DNA of 64,000 nucleotides from Gammaproteobacteria bacterium 45_16_T64 (GCA_002162955.1 MABD01000052.1:16647-80646), one strand, 5' to 3'; numbered from the stretch's first letter, positions 16,756 through 24,804 are shown. Notes: generated from the sequence alone by a model not told the origin. Translations and numbers: made by a program.

Positions 16756-18291
16756 CTAACGAGGATTTATCGAAATACCTAGCCGATCTGTTACCCTACC
16801 GTCAAAGGTACCGTTAGGGTTTAGCTGCTCGTATTGAGATAACCAAGTGTGCCATTGAGGAAACACGGTTGCCGCCCAGTCGCTGCCTTGTAGTAACTTA
16901 AAGTCTAACCCCCAATGGGGCCTCGCGTAAAACTCTTCCATGAGGGTTTGCGCGTAAGTGTTGAATAGTTGTCGATCACCTTTAATACCGTTAATCATAA
17001 TGAACTCAATGATCATCGTATCTCGACCTTGTTGCATGGCTATAAGTTCATCCGCCGCTTTTACAAATCGGATTGATACAGGGGCGCTATGTACAATACC
17101 GTCGACTTGGAGTTGCTCACCTAGAGCAAAGGCACGCTCGATCGCGGCGATGGATTCGTTCACATCAAAGGCCATCTCCATCGCATAGGCATCCGTGTAG
17201 TTTACGACTCCAATATTGAATATCTTGTAGCTAATATTCTTATAGCTATCATCGGACTGAGATTTCAGGGATTGCTCCACTAAAATAGGCGCAATAAACT
17301 GTAGATTGTCTACGATCCAAATTAATGGCTTTTCAAATACGGTAATCAGTCCAGATAGAAATGTCGTACCTGGTTGTCCACGCTCAGTATCAATGTCTAG
17401 CGGTTCGTAAGACTTATAACGTTTTGTCACAAGGATAGAACGCTCTCCACCGACTTTGTATGGGTTGTATTGAAGTTCATAGTAATCGGGTTGGGGGCCT
17501 TCATCATCCAAAGGGACACCATTGATTAAACGATGTAAAAAACCACCAGGGGTTTTGATCTTGTCCCATGTGGTGAGAGTACGTTTTTCTTCCAGCCAGA
17601 ATCGACTGTCGGTTTCTAACACGACAGAATAGACAATCCCCATTGAACCTATACTTACTTTAATGGCGTTAAATAACGTATCGTTTTGGATTAAGGTAAC
17701 CGGGATTCCTGGATTTTCTTCTAACGTACCGGGAAACGTTGCGGCATTGGTAATGCCCTGGCTAGGCTCAATTTGTAACACCTGCCCCGCATCGACCACT
17801 ACTTGTAAACTAGCAATTTGTGATGCGATAGGGCCGTAATCTAGTCCCGAACCGTGTGTGCCTGTCATCGCCGCCCCAATAATGGTTTGCCCATCGTAGC
17901 CCCCCATATTCTTAAGGGCTAACCCTTGATCATCCAGGTAGGTATTTAATGCGCGTATGGTAATCCCGCTTTCAACTCGCACCAAATGGCTGGCGTTTGG
18001 ATCTAACAGGCGCTCACGATCTAGTGCAAGTACGTCAATCAATTGAATCGGACGCAATAATACATCTTCTGTTACTGCGACATCTGAATGTGAATGCCCA
18101 GAACCCGTCATGCGAATACGCAAGCCTTGTTGGGTTGCCTCTCTTACATGCTCAATCAAGGACTCGATACTATCCGGCGCTGTAAGTACCAACGGTTCTA
18201 CTCGCTCAGTCTTAGAGAAATTCTCCCAATAACAACCACTTAGGCTGGCTGTGGCAAAGAAGAGGAGGGCGTACATAGTGAGTGATCTCAT
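16756..18291 (-). CDS. FAD-binding oxidoreductase, aldonolactone-oxidase-like lipoprotein
   Basis: The 511-residue protein has a lipoprotein signal (LSGC, Cys20) and then the FAD-binding type-4 (VAO/PCMH) domain: GSGHSHSD at 63-70 near the flavin site and GTHGSGLDYGP further on. The C-terminal half resembles D-arabinono-1,4-lactone oxidase (ALO), with HWGLDFKLL near residue 456. Family members oxidise sugar lactones or polyols with oxygen or another acceptor; a lipid-anchored, exported form is uncommon and points to a periplasmic substrate. It is transcribed with the SDR gene that follows. The flavin fold is secure; the substrate is not. Confidence 0.82.
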   Translation of the reverse strand: MRSLTMYALLFFATASLSGCYWENFSKTERVEPLVLTAPDSIESLIEHVREATQQGLRIRMTGSGHSHSDVAVTEDVLLRPIQLIDVLALDRERLLDPNASHLVRVESGITIRALNTYLDDQGLALKNMGGYDGQTIIGAAMTGTHGSGLDYGPIASQIASLQVVVDAGQVLQIEPSQGITNAATFPGTLEENPGIPVTLIQNDTLFNAIKVSIGSMGIVYSVVLETDSRFWLEEKRTLTTWDKIKTPGGFLHRLINGVPLDDEGPQPDYYELQYNPYKVGGERSILVTKRYKSYEPLDIDTERGQPGTTFLSGLITVFEKPLIWIVDNLQFIAPILVEQSLKSQSDDSYKNISYKIFNIGVVNYTDAYAMEMAFDVNESIAAIERAFALGEQLQVDGIVHSAPVSIRFVKAADELIAMQQGRDTMIIEFIMINGIKGDRQLFNTYAQTLMEEFYARPHWGLDFKLLQGSDWAATVFPQWHTWLSQYEQLNPNGTFDGRVTDRLGISINPR

Positions 18292-18475
18292 AGGGCACCT
18301 TGCTTATTATTATTGGTGGCACGTTGGTGCCAATTAATATAGCAGAAAAATGGCCGAATGGAACCCAGTTAATTTGGGGTAATTTGAAGGGGGGCGATTA
18401 ACACTTGGAATTTTGTCGTTGGCTTTGTATGAAAAATTCGCCGGGGTATTGTTGTAGAATTTTCGTATAAAATAC

Positions 18476-18525
18476 AGTCATAAATAGGCCGTAGCGGGTA
18501 GAGGAGCGAAGGCCTATTTATGACT
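18476..18525. repeat. Perfect 15-base inverted repeat, probable terminator
   Basis: Positions 18476-18490 and 18511-18525 are perfect inverted copies of 15 bases around a 20-base loop. The element lies just downstream of the minus-strand repeat-protein gene that stops at 18541, so termination is the simplest reading. There is no clear U-tract on either side, which leaves room for another role such as a mobile-element relic. Confidence 0.6.
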
Positions 18526-18540
18526 ATTAAGTGATTCTGT

Positions 18541-19287
18541 TTATATTTTTTGCAAATAGAGCCGGTAATCAGTGCCATCAAATAGCATAGAGAATTCCCC
18601 TAGATTACTGTCATTTGGTGTACCCTCCAGCGCCAATTCTGGTATGGAGTTATAGCCAAATTCATAATGCCCTGTAGCGACATTATAGGCTGCTTGATTG
18701 ATTACGTTATTGTTACCTAACTGCATGGCATATAGCCGATAGCTGCCTTTGTCATGTAGCATGCCCCAGCGTGACCAGTCGATATTTGATGGCGCTCCGG
18801 TTATTTCTAATGTCGGTATAGAGTTATGACCGTATTCGTAGTTGCTGCTAGCGCTGTTAAAACCAAATTGATATAAAACAGCCGGGTATCCTAGCCGTCG
18901 AAGATAAAGACGATAGGTAGTGCCATCATGTAGCATAGCGAAGCTACTGCTGCATGCATCGGAGGGGATTCCGGTGAGTTTAAGTGTGGCGATGGAATTA
19001 AATCCGTACTCGTATGCATTGGTGTCACGATTGAAAGCGAATTGATATAGCGTATCGTTAGTACTTGCTTTAAAAAAATACAATCTATAATCGTTGCCAT
19101 CAAAAAGCATGGCCCAGCGCTCCCAGCAGGTATCATTTGGTGCGCCAGTAATTGGAATGTTACTAATTGATCGGTAACCAAATTGGTATTTATTACTACC
19201 AGGAACGTACGCAAATTGATTTAGGGATTCGTTCCCTAGGGTTGCTTCTTGTGAGCTTTCGTTAGCGATGTCTGCTTGTGTGTTCAT
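18541..19287 (-). CDS. Protein of four 58-residue tandem repeats, function unknown
   Basis: The 248-residue product is almost wholly four consecutive repeats with an exact 58-residue period, beginning near residues 23, 81, 139 and 197. Each unit has a Y/N-Q-x-x-Y/F start, then YEFGYNSIP-like, LxITGxPxD-like and AMLxDGxxYRLY-like segments. This looks like a blade or lobe of a beta-propeller or beta-trefoil-type protein. No signal peptide is present; the first 22 residues are polar. I do not recognise the family. The gene stands alone, with an inverted repeat after its stop and a 407-base gap before its start. Confidence 0.75.
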   Translation of the reverse strand: MNTQADIANESSQEATLGNESLNQFAYVPGSNKYQFGYRSISNIPITGAPNDTCWERWAMLFDGNDYRLYFFKASTNDTLYQFAFNRDTNAYEYGFNSIATLKLTGIPSDACSSSFAMLHDGTTYRLYLRRLGYPAVLYQFGFNSASSNYEYGHNSIPTLEITGAPSNIDWSRWGMLHDKGSYRLYAMQLGNNNVINQAAYNVATGHYEFGYNSIPELALEGTPNDSNLGEFSMLFDGTDYRLYLQKI

Positions 19288-19694
19288 AATGTTCCTTTCA
19301 TAAGTGGCTTGCTTTTTAGTCGAATATCTAATGGCAATGTTATTCTTCGATTGTTTATCGTTGCTTCTTATAGCCGTTTGAGATTGTACCGAAACATTGT
19401 TTCAGTCTTGGTTGCGATTTATATATTGTTGCGGAGGCCTTATCTCATCATGTTGATGTCGATCATTTATTCTATAGGTGTCTTAGATTGGTACGGGTGA
19501 GGCTAGATATGATAATTGTCATATGCTATCTGCATAGATAATGGCGCGTTGATTAGCTGTACTATGACATTTGTCGTATAGAAAATATCTCTCTGATAGT
19601 TGACTATATTGCTTGTCGAGCTTTGTTGCCGATCAAATAAATAGCGGTTGGCTCTACGGTATAATTAATAGTGCATTTGTAATGTATATGGAGA
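19288..19694. other. Divergent intergenic gap of 407 bases
   Basis: The gap lies between the repeat-protein gene (minus) and the small secreted-protein gene (plus). It is AT-rich and has no credible open frame. A perfect TATAAT at 19660-19665 lies 30 bases before the plus-strand gene, but no good -35 is present at the expected distance. Nothing else could be assigned. Confidence 0.5.
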
Positions 19695-20039
19695 ATGAAA
19701 TTGAAAAAAACTGCCTGTTTTATCGCCGCGCTGGGTTGTGCTTTATTTTTATCGAACGCCTACTCTGCTCATGGGTGGCAACCGAAAACAAAAATTACAA
19801 GTATCGTGATAGAAACCGGTAGCGACTCTGGATTTTCGATATTCACAAATACGCCAACGACTGATTGTGGGTCAAGTGGAAAGTACTACGTACCTTGGTC
19901 TGCAGAAAGATCTAAAGAAATATATGCAACAGCACTAATAGCGATATCAAAAAATGCTCATATAAAAATGAATGCAAATGCTGGGTTCGGGTGTCCTTAC
20001 GGTGGTATTGGTTCCGATTCAATATCGTTGTCAATTTAA
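19695..20039 (+). CDS. Small secreted protein of unknown function
   Basis: The 114-residue product has a clear Sec signal peptide (basic start, hydrophobic core to about residue 20, likely cut after AYSA) and a mature part of about 90 residues with two cysteines (in TTDCGSS and FGCPYGG) that may form a disulfide. The mature sequence alternates short polar and hydrophobic stretches, suggesting beta strands. The ATG lies directly after a GGAGA (19690-19694), which is too close. A TTG two codons later (19701) has that same site at the normal six-base spacing and also gives an ideal signal peptide, so it may be the true start. Family not recognised. Confidence 0.65.
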   Translation: MKLKKTACFIAALGCALFLSNAYSAHGWQPKTKITSIVIETGSDSGFSIFTNTPTTDCGSSGKYYVPWSAERSKEIYATALIAISKNAHIKMNANAGFGCPYGGIGSDSISLSI

Positions 20040-20073
20040 CAGGTATGGTGATTTTAACAATCTATTGCGTACA

Positions 20074-20100
20074 ATTGGAGTAATACCATATTACTCCAAT
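20074..20100. terminator. Strong hairpin after the small secreted-protein gene
   Basis: A perfect 12-base stem (20074-20085 with 20089-20100) encloses a three-base loop (CCA). It lies between two convergent genes, 35 bases after the plus-strand stop. There is no T-run, so termination is probable rather than certain. Confidence 0.5.
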
Positions 20101-20187
20101 GCGGGCGGTCAGGCGGGAGATATTGAGGTTGAAATTCAAACGTTCCTCTAACGTTGTTAATGCCATTAATTATTAACTAATCAGTAC

Positions 20188-20223
20188 GTCAAACTCATGC
20201 TGATAAGTGCTAGTGAGTTTGAC
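20188..20223. terminator. Inverted repeat overlapping the trpG stop codon
   Basis: GTCAAACTCA at 20188-20197 pairs perfectly with TGAGTTTGAC at 20214-20223. The right arm lies inside the last codons of trpG, so the hairpin would form at the 3' end of the trp mRNA. The following minus-strand sequence is AT-rich but has no clean U-tract. Confidence 0.5.
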
Positions 20224-20878
20224 AGAATAGAAAGTTCCGTATCAAGTCCTTCCCGCCCTCGGTTGCAAAAGATTCTGGATGAAACTGAATGCCGTAAATG
20301 GGGTATTCTTTATGTTGCACCGCCATAATCTCAAAGTTGTTGTTCTGGCGAATGTGTTCAATATCCGTAAACTGATCTACCGTAAGTTCACCCACCGCTG
20401 CGGTTAATAACAAACACTCAGGAAAACTCTCTGTCTCACCAATCAATGAATGATAACGCATCACTTCAAGCTGATCGGGGATATCCCTAAATAGGCCTTG
20501 CTCATTGTGAGTAATCGGACTTACTTTTCCATGCATGGGCAATTTGGCTTTAATGACTTTACCACCAAATCCATGAACGATACCTTGCATGCCCAAACAA
20601 ACACCGAGTAGTGGGGTGTTTGGACCAAAGGTTTGGATGACTTGGGCAGAGATGCCAAAGTAATCTTCATCATTCGGTGAGCCTGGTCCAGGGGAAATAA
20701 TAATTCTATCGGGGTCGTACTGGCGAATATCTTCTAGGGTGATCTTGTCATTGCGTTTTACGACGACATCAAAGTTATCGATATTCCCTTGGTTTTTTTC
20801 CGCCGTTAGCACTTCACCAATAAATTGATAAAGGTTGTAGGTGAACGAATCGTAGTTATCAATTATGTAAACTTTCAT
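20210..20878 (-). CDS. trpG: Anthranilate synthase component II (glutamine amidotransferase)
   Basis: The 222-residue product is a class I glutamine amidotransferase that supplies ammonia to TrpE for making anthranilate from chorismate. The start (MKVYIIDNYDSFTYNL) and ISPGPGSP are typical of TrpG/PabA. The catalytic triad is visible: Cys94 in GVCLGMQG (most relatives have His where this has Met), and His200 with Glu202 in HPES. I chose the ATG at 20878, five bases after the trpE stop, because homologues start there; an in-frame ATG at 20893 lies inside trpE. No trpD follows, so the set is anthranilate synthase only. A PabA role is possible but less likely beside a TrpE. Confidence 0.9.
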   Translation of the reverse strand: MKVYIIDNYDSFTYNLYQFIGEVLTAEKNQGNIDNFDVVVKRNDKITLEDIRQYDPDRIIISPGPGSPNDEDYFGISAQVIQTFGPNTPLLGVCLGMQGIVHGFGGKVIKAKLPMHGKVSPITHNEQGLFRDIPDQLEVMRYHSLIGETESFPECLLLTAAVGELTVDQFTDIEHIRQNNNFEIMAVQHKEYPIYGIQFHPESFATEGGKDLIRNFLFCQTH

Positions 20879-20882
20879 GAGT

Positions 20883-22310
20883 TCAATTTCCACTTGCTAC
20901 TGGCGTCATAAACTTATCGAGGACTTTTTTGGTGCCCGCGAACTTGCGTTGTATTTCTTCGTATTCGTCTTCTGGGTTGGAGTCGTAGACATTGCCACCG
21001 CAGGTTTGTACGTAGGCTTCTTCTCCATTGGCAAAAACAGTGCGAATGGGAATGGCAAAAGCACAGTCACCATTAAAGGAGAAGTGGCCTACAGCGCCGC
21101 CATATGGCCCTCTACCTTCACCTTCAAGATCATCGATAATTTTCATAGCCTCTATTTTTGGCGCGCCGGTGAGGGTACCTGCGGGAAAATTGCTGGCAAG
21201 GGCAGAGAACATGTCTTCTTTGTCGGAAATAATGCCGACAATCTCACTGGCAATATGTTGTACGTGGCTAAAACGCTTAATATCCATCAGATTACGGACT
21301 TTAACGGTGCCAAATTGTGCCACGCGGCCAATATCGTTGCGGTGCAGATCCACAATCATATTGTGTTCTGCGATTTCCTTAGGGTCGTTGAGTAGGGTGC
21401 GAGCAAAGAGGGTGTCTTCTTGTGGTGTTGTTCCGCGTTTCGCGGTGCCTGCCAGTGGAAAGGTCTCCATTTCGCCTTGTCGTAGTCGGAAGAGCAGCTC
21501 TGGACTAGCGCCAATTAGCGTTTGTTCGCCAAATTTGACGTAATACATTTGCGGCGACGGGTTCACTTCACGAAGTTGTTCATAGATGTTGACCGTGTCA
21601 CCCTCTAGCCGAAAACGCTTTTTAAAACCCACTTCGGTTTGAAAGATTTTGCCCTCAATAATATCTTGCTTCACCTTCAAGACCGCGTCCCGATGATCTT
21701 CCTTGGTCATGGTTTCGCCCATGGGAGTAATACGAAGTTCGCCACTGACCACATCGTCTTCTGCCATTAAGGATTCGACCAATGGAAGCCGGTTGTCACT
21801 ATAGTAAAAGTAGATAACTTCGCCGGTCATCTTGTCGAGAATAAGGCCGTCTTTGTATAAACCAAAGCGGAAGGTATCAAATAAATCGCTTTTTTGCAGG
21901 CTAAGGCTTGGTTCAAAATAATTCATGCTATCGTAACCAAGATAACCTGTTAGCCCCCCAGCATACTTACGGGAGATAACATTTTGAGGCACGATATCCC
22001 GTAATAAATAGTAGGGATTATCACTGGTGTATTCTTCACAACTACCGTCACGAGCTTCAATCGTGAGGGTATTATCATTAGCATATAGAAGCTGTTCGGG
22101 ATCAAAGCCAATAATGGAGTGGCGGGCAATATGGCTATCTTCACCTAGAGACTCTAAGTAGAAACAGTTGTCATATCGCTTTTCAATTTTTTTGAATAGA
22201 TTAAAGAAATCACAATCTGCAGTAATAGTGATGTAATGGGGCTTGCGGGGCAAAGTGATTTTGCCGGGCTTGTTGGGTGATGCACTTGTGTTTGTCATAG
22301 CACTGCTCAT
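20883..22310 (-). CDS. trpE: Anthranilate synthase component I
   Basis: The 475-residue protein belongs to the chorismate-utilising family. Evidence includes FYLESLGEDS near residue 50 (the LES tryptophan-feedback region), PLAGTAKRG, ASNFPAGTLTGAPK, and the C-terminal GPYGGAVGHFSF and TCGGNVYDS blocks. The PLAGT version of the PIAGT/PIKGT motif indicates anthranilate rather than aminodeoxychorismate synthesis. It converts chorismate plus ammonia to anthranilate with TrpG. Its start overlaps the trpR stop as ATGA and its stop lies five bases before trpG, so trpR-trpE-trpG is one translationally coupled unit. Confidence 0.92.
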   Translation of the reverse strand: MSSAMTNTSASPNKPGKITLPRKPHYITITADCDFFNLFKKIEKRYDNCFYLESLGEDSHIARHSIIGFDPEQLLYANDNTLTIEARDGSCEEYTSDNPYYLLRDIVPQNVISRKYAGGLTGYLGYDSMNYFEPSLSLQKSDLFDTFRFGLYKDGLILDKMTGEVIYFYYSDNRLPLVESLMAEDDVVSGELRITPMGETMTKEDHRDAVLKVKQDIIEGKIFQTEVGFKKRFRLEGDTVNIYEQLREVNPSPQMYYVKFGEQTLIGASPELLFRLRQGEMETFPLAGTAKRGTTPQEDTLFARTLLNDPKEIAEHNMIVDLHRNDIGRVAQFGTVKVRNLMDIKRFSHVQHIASEIVGIISDKEDMFSALASNFPAGTLTGAPKIEAMKIIDDLEGEGRGPYGGAVGHFSFNGDCAFAIPIRTVFANGEEAYVQTCGGNVYDSNPEDEYEEIQRKFAGTKKVLDKFMTPVASGN

Positions 22311-22573
22311 TTTGTTCTATTTTTTAATGCCCGAGAGCCTCGGGTGACGGTGGCGATTCCTACCCCAAGGGATTCGGCGATTTGGCGTTGGGGGACACCC
22401 TCTTCGAGACGACGAAATATTTGCAATCGGTTGCAAATTTCACTGAGCTCGGTGGGCGTTAGCAATGCCTGTAGTCGGCTACTTAGTTCAGCTTCGCTGT
22501 CTGCTGCCAGTAAGTGTTCGAGCAGTTCGCTAAGATGTTTGGGGTCATTCATGGGATATTTCGCCGTATTCAT
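22307..22573 (-). CDS. trpR: Trp repressor
   Basis: The 88-residue product is a TrpR-family repressor, shorter than the 108-residue E. coli protein. The helix-turn-helix is clear at about residues 62-83 (QRQIAESLGVGIATVTRGS), with the GIAT-TRGS core diagnostic of TrpR. The preceding helices (LTPTELSEICNRLQI) match the dimer core. It would bind L-tryptophan and repress its own operon: the first gene position, the ATGA overlap with trpE, and an operator-like palindrome directly before its start all agree. No Shine-Dalgarno sequence is visible, because the palindrome occupies that place. Confidence 0.92.
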   Translation of the reverse strand: MNTAKYPMNDPKHLSELLEHLLAADSEAELSSRLQALLTPTELSEICNRLQIFRRLEEGVPQRQIAESLGVGIATVTRGSRALKNRTK

Positions 22574-22583
22574 GTACTAGTAC
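22574..22583. promoter_or_regulatory. trp operator-like palindrome abutting the trpR start codon
   Basis: The perfect palindrome GTACTAGTAC lies immediately before the trpR ATG. It contains the GTACTAGT half-site with the CTAG core known from E. coli trp operators. Placed just after the predicted transcription start, bound TrpR would block both transcription and access to the translation start. Confidence 0.75.
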
Positions 22584-22594
22584 GCAATAGCGTT

Positions 22595-22622
22595 ACATTA
22601 TCACAGGCCGGGGTGATGTCAA
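22595..22622 (-). promoter_or_regulatory. Promoter of the trpR-trpE-trpG operon
   Basis: On the minus strand a perfect TTGACA (-35, 22617-22622) is followed after 16 bases by TAATGT (-10, 22595-22600). The predicted start of transcription lies about 15 bases before the trpR ATG, so the leader is very short and largely made up of the operator palindrome. Confidence 0.65.
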
Positions 22623-22718
22623 CCACTGTTCTATCCAATAGAGATAAGGTCTACGCAATTGACCTAGCGCGCAGGGTTATGCAAGATGGCTGGATTATCA
22701 CAGGGAAGGTCCTAATTC

Positions 22719-23630
22719 ATGTCTGTACCACCATTAAACTCACTGAAAACCTTTATGCTCGTGGCGCAATCACTCAGTTTTAAGGATGCTGCAGATAAGC
22801 TTTTTTTGTCCCCTTCGGCGGTAAGTCGCCAGATCCAAGGGTTGGAGCGGTCCATGGGGGTAGCGCTATTTACTCGGGGGAATCGGAGTATCAGCCTTAC
22901 AGCAGAGGGCGAGACGCTGTTGGGGGGCGTTAAGCAGGCGTTTGCGGTACTGGATGCAACCTTGTTGAAGGTTCAATCGGCGGGGGATCAGCAGGTATTA
23001 CGGGTTGGGGCTCAGCAGTATTTTTCTAACAACTGGTTATTCCCTCGGCTGTCTGAATTTATTCAGCAGCACCCAGAGATAGAAATTCAGTTTGCCTCCT
23101 CTCAGGTCTATCAACCCTTCGATGAGACTGCATTGGATATTTGTATTCGTTTTTCGCCAGAACAAAAGGAAGGCTTATGCTGTGAGCCTTTTTTTCCACA
23201 GCAAGCAATTCTCGTGGCTGCGCCATCGTTGGTTGAAAAGTACAATCTATTGGATCAGTTTTCGAATGTGCTTGGGTGCGATTGGTTAACGGTGCGATCT
23301 CAATCGAGTTTATTGCAGCAATGGTTCTTATCGGAAGATCTGTTACCTGGAGTCTCTCGTCAGGTAATTGATCAGCACAGTCATATTGTATTTGATGACG
23401 CTCAGGCCGCGTTAACGGCGGCAAAGGAAGGATTGGGGGTTGTGCTTGCGGCAAGGCCATTGATTAATGACTTACTGGAATCTAAACAACTCATTCAATT
23501 GGGAGCTGATAATCCGTTATTTACCAGTGATTACTATCTTGTTTATCCTCAAGGGTTGGCCGAGCATGAACCCTTGAGGTTGTTTCGAGATTGGTTAATC
23601 GATCAAGCGAGTGCGTGTTTAACCGAGTAG
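22719..23630 (+). CDS. LysR-family transcriptional regulator
   Basis: The 303-residue protein has the winged helix-turn-helix at about residues 18-40 (SFKDAADKLFLSPSAVSRQIQGLE) and a type-2 periplasmic-binding-like effector domain after residue 90. The N-terminal sequence (PPLNSLKTFMLVAQSLSF) is of the GcvA/AmpR-like subgroup. GGAAGG lies at good distance before the ATG. It is divergent from the trp operon by about 145 bases and convergent with an alpha/beta hydrolase gene, overlapping it by 12 bases at the 3' ends. Its target could be either neighbour; no effector can be named. Confidence 0.9.
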   Translation: MSVPPLNSLKTFMLVAQSLSFKDAADKLFLSPSAVSRQIQGLERSMGVALFTRGNRSISLTAEGETLLGGVKQAFAVLDATLLKVQSAGDQQVLRVGAQQYFSNNWLFPRLSEFIQQHPEIEIQFASSQVYQPFDETALDICIRFSPEQKEGLCCEPFFPQQAILVAAPSLVEKYNLLDQFSNVLGCDWLTVRSQSSLLQQWFLSEDLLPGVSRQVIDQHSHIVFDDAQAALTAAKEGLGVVLAARPLINDLLESKQLIQLGADNPLFTSDYYLVYPQGLAEHEPLRLFRDWLIDQASACLTE

Positions 23631-24509
23631 CTCTTGAATATAGTTGGCGACACGTTGGGGGGCTTCTAACTCCGGTAAGTGTCCGACATCATCCAAGCCA
23701 AAAACATCAATGGAATGAAAGTACTTTTTGATGCTATGGAAATTAGTGGTTTTATGAGATCGATCTGATTTTCCATATAACGCTATCGCAGGTTGTGTTA
23801 ATGGAGTGAACTGAGGTTCTTGTTTGGATAGGCTTACTTGCAATGCAGAGGCAAGGCTATAGCTAGCACCCTGATCAAAGTTATGAGCGCAGTGTTTTTG
23901 GATGTGTTGACCTACTTCCGGTGTATGACAGACGAAATCAATCCACTGATGTGCAATGTCGCGCTTTTTAGTTTTCATTATCAACTGCCCGACGATTGGC
24001 GTCGACATAATATGTTTAGGATCTAATCGTTTCTTCCAGCATTGCTCTTCTTTCCAGTCGGGAGTTTGCAACATAATAAGATGAGAAATGGTATCGGGTG
24101 ATTTCTCTGCCATGCGCAAAGCGAAGTACCCTGATGCACACGGGAATGCCAATGCATAGGGAGCAGCATTTAGGGTATCCAAAAATGTTAACAGTACATT
24201 GACACAGGATTCGAATTGATAAGACATAGTGATTTTTGATAAAGAAAATCCAAACCCAGGTAATTCAAAAATTACGATTTTGTAATCATCTTTTAAATGA
24301 TTTATCAGATCATCATAGTCTTCTAAATGCGCGGGCGGATCTGTGGCAAACACGATAGTTTGCTTACCTTCTCCTTCCATTCGATAACGAATAAAGCACT
24401 GGTCTAATTCGACAAAATAGTAATTTTCTTTTTGCTGTTGTTTGGCCCGTTGGATAACGGATGAGGATGTCATGCTTGTGGATATAAGGTCTACATATGT
24501 TCCGAACAT
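23619..24509 (-). CDS. Alpha/beta hydrolase with Cys at the nucleophile position
   Basis: The 296-residue product has the alpha/beta hydrolase layout: an oxyanion-region strand with FATDPPAHLED, ELPGFGFS, the nucleophile elbow near 122-127, an acid candidate in YGKSDRSHK and the catalytic His in DDVGHLPELEAP. At the elbow the sequence is FPCASG, so Cys124 stands where Ser is usual; dienelactone hydrolases also use Cys. No signal peptide. The nearest fold relatives are haloalkane-dehalogenase or epoxide-hydrolase-like enzymes, but the Cys makes the reaction uncertain. The 3' end overlaps the LysR gene tail to tail. Confidence 0.8.
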   Translation of the reverse strand: MFGTYVDLISTSMTSSSVIQRAKQQQKENYYFVELDQCFIRYRMEGEGKQTIVFATDPPAHLEDYDDLINHLKDDYKIVIFELPGFGFSLSKITMSYQFESCVNVLLTFLDTLNAAPYALAFPCASGYFALRMAEKSPDTISHLIMLQTPDWKEEQCWKKRLDPKHIMSTPIVGQLIMKTKKRDIAHQWIDFVCHTPEVGQHIQKHCAHNFDQGASYSLASALQVSLSKQEPQFTPLTQPAIALYGKSDRSHKTTNFHSIKKYFHSIDVFGLDDVGHLPELEAPQRVANYIQELLG

Positions 24510-24650
24510 ACGTCATCTTCCTGTTTTCTTAACGATTTAACGCAGTGTGCGTTGCGCCACGGCGAAACACAAACGCAAAGATTGCAACCTCGCGTGCGCT
24601 GTATGCACGTGAGATGTATGAACTGGTTCCTGGTATTTGGGGTATTGATG

Positions 24651-24708
24651 GCTGAGTATATTTCTCAGCAATGCCGTGAAGGCATAGCTAATATCAAGGA
24701 CTGATATT
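24651..24708. repeat. Three consecutive short hairpins upstream of the lipoprotein gene
   Basis: GCTGAG/CTCAGC (24651-24656 with 24664-24669), TGCC/GGCA (24672-24675 with 24681-24684) and AATATCA/TGATATT (24690-24696 with 24702-24708) form three small stems in a row. They lie about 100 bases before the gene at 24805. No known riboswitch is recognised; the rest of the 295-base gap shows nothing. Confidence 0.35.
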
Positions 24709-24804
24709 CTGCAAGGCTTGATAGGTTAAGCGTTATGAACACCCTTGGTTAGAGATGGGTATATGTTCTGTGCAGAGTCTCAATCACATAAATGGAGTTA
24801 TTGA

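Noticed and set aside
18369..18581. 70-codon minus-strand frame downstream of the repeat-protein gene
   Set aside because: It runs across the 15-base inverted repeat and the end of the real gene, so it is more likely a chance frame around a terminator.
19276..19500. 74-codon plus-strand frame in the gap before the small secreted-protein gene
   Set aside because: It overlaps the start of the repeat-protein gene, and the hydrophobic sequence has no ribosome site; it looks like AT-rich noise.
20877..21543. Open frames of 171-172 codons on the plus strand opposite trpE
   Set aside because: They are antisense to a clear trpE reading frame, lack ribosome sites and show no recognisable protein features.
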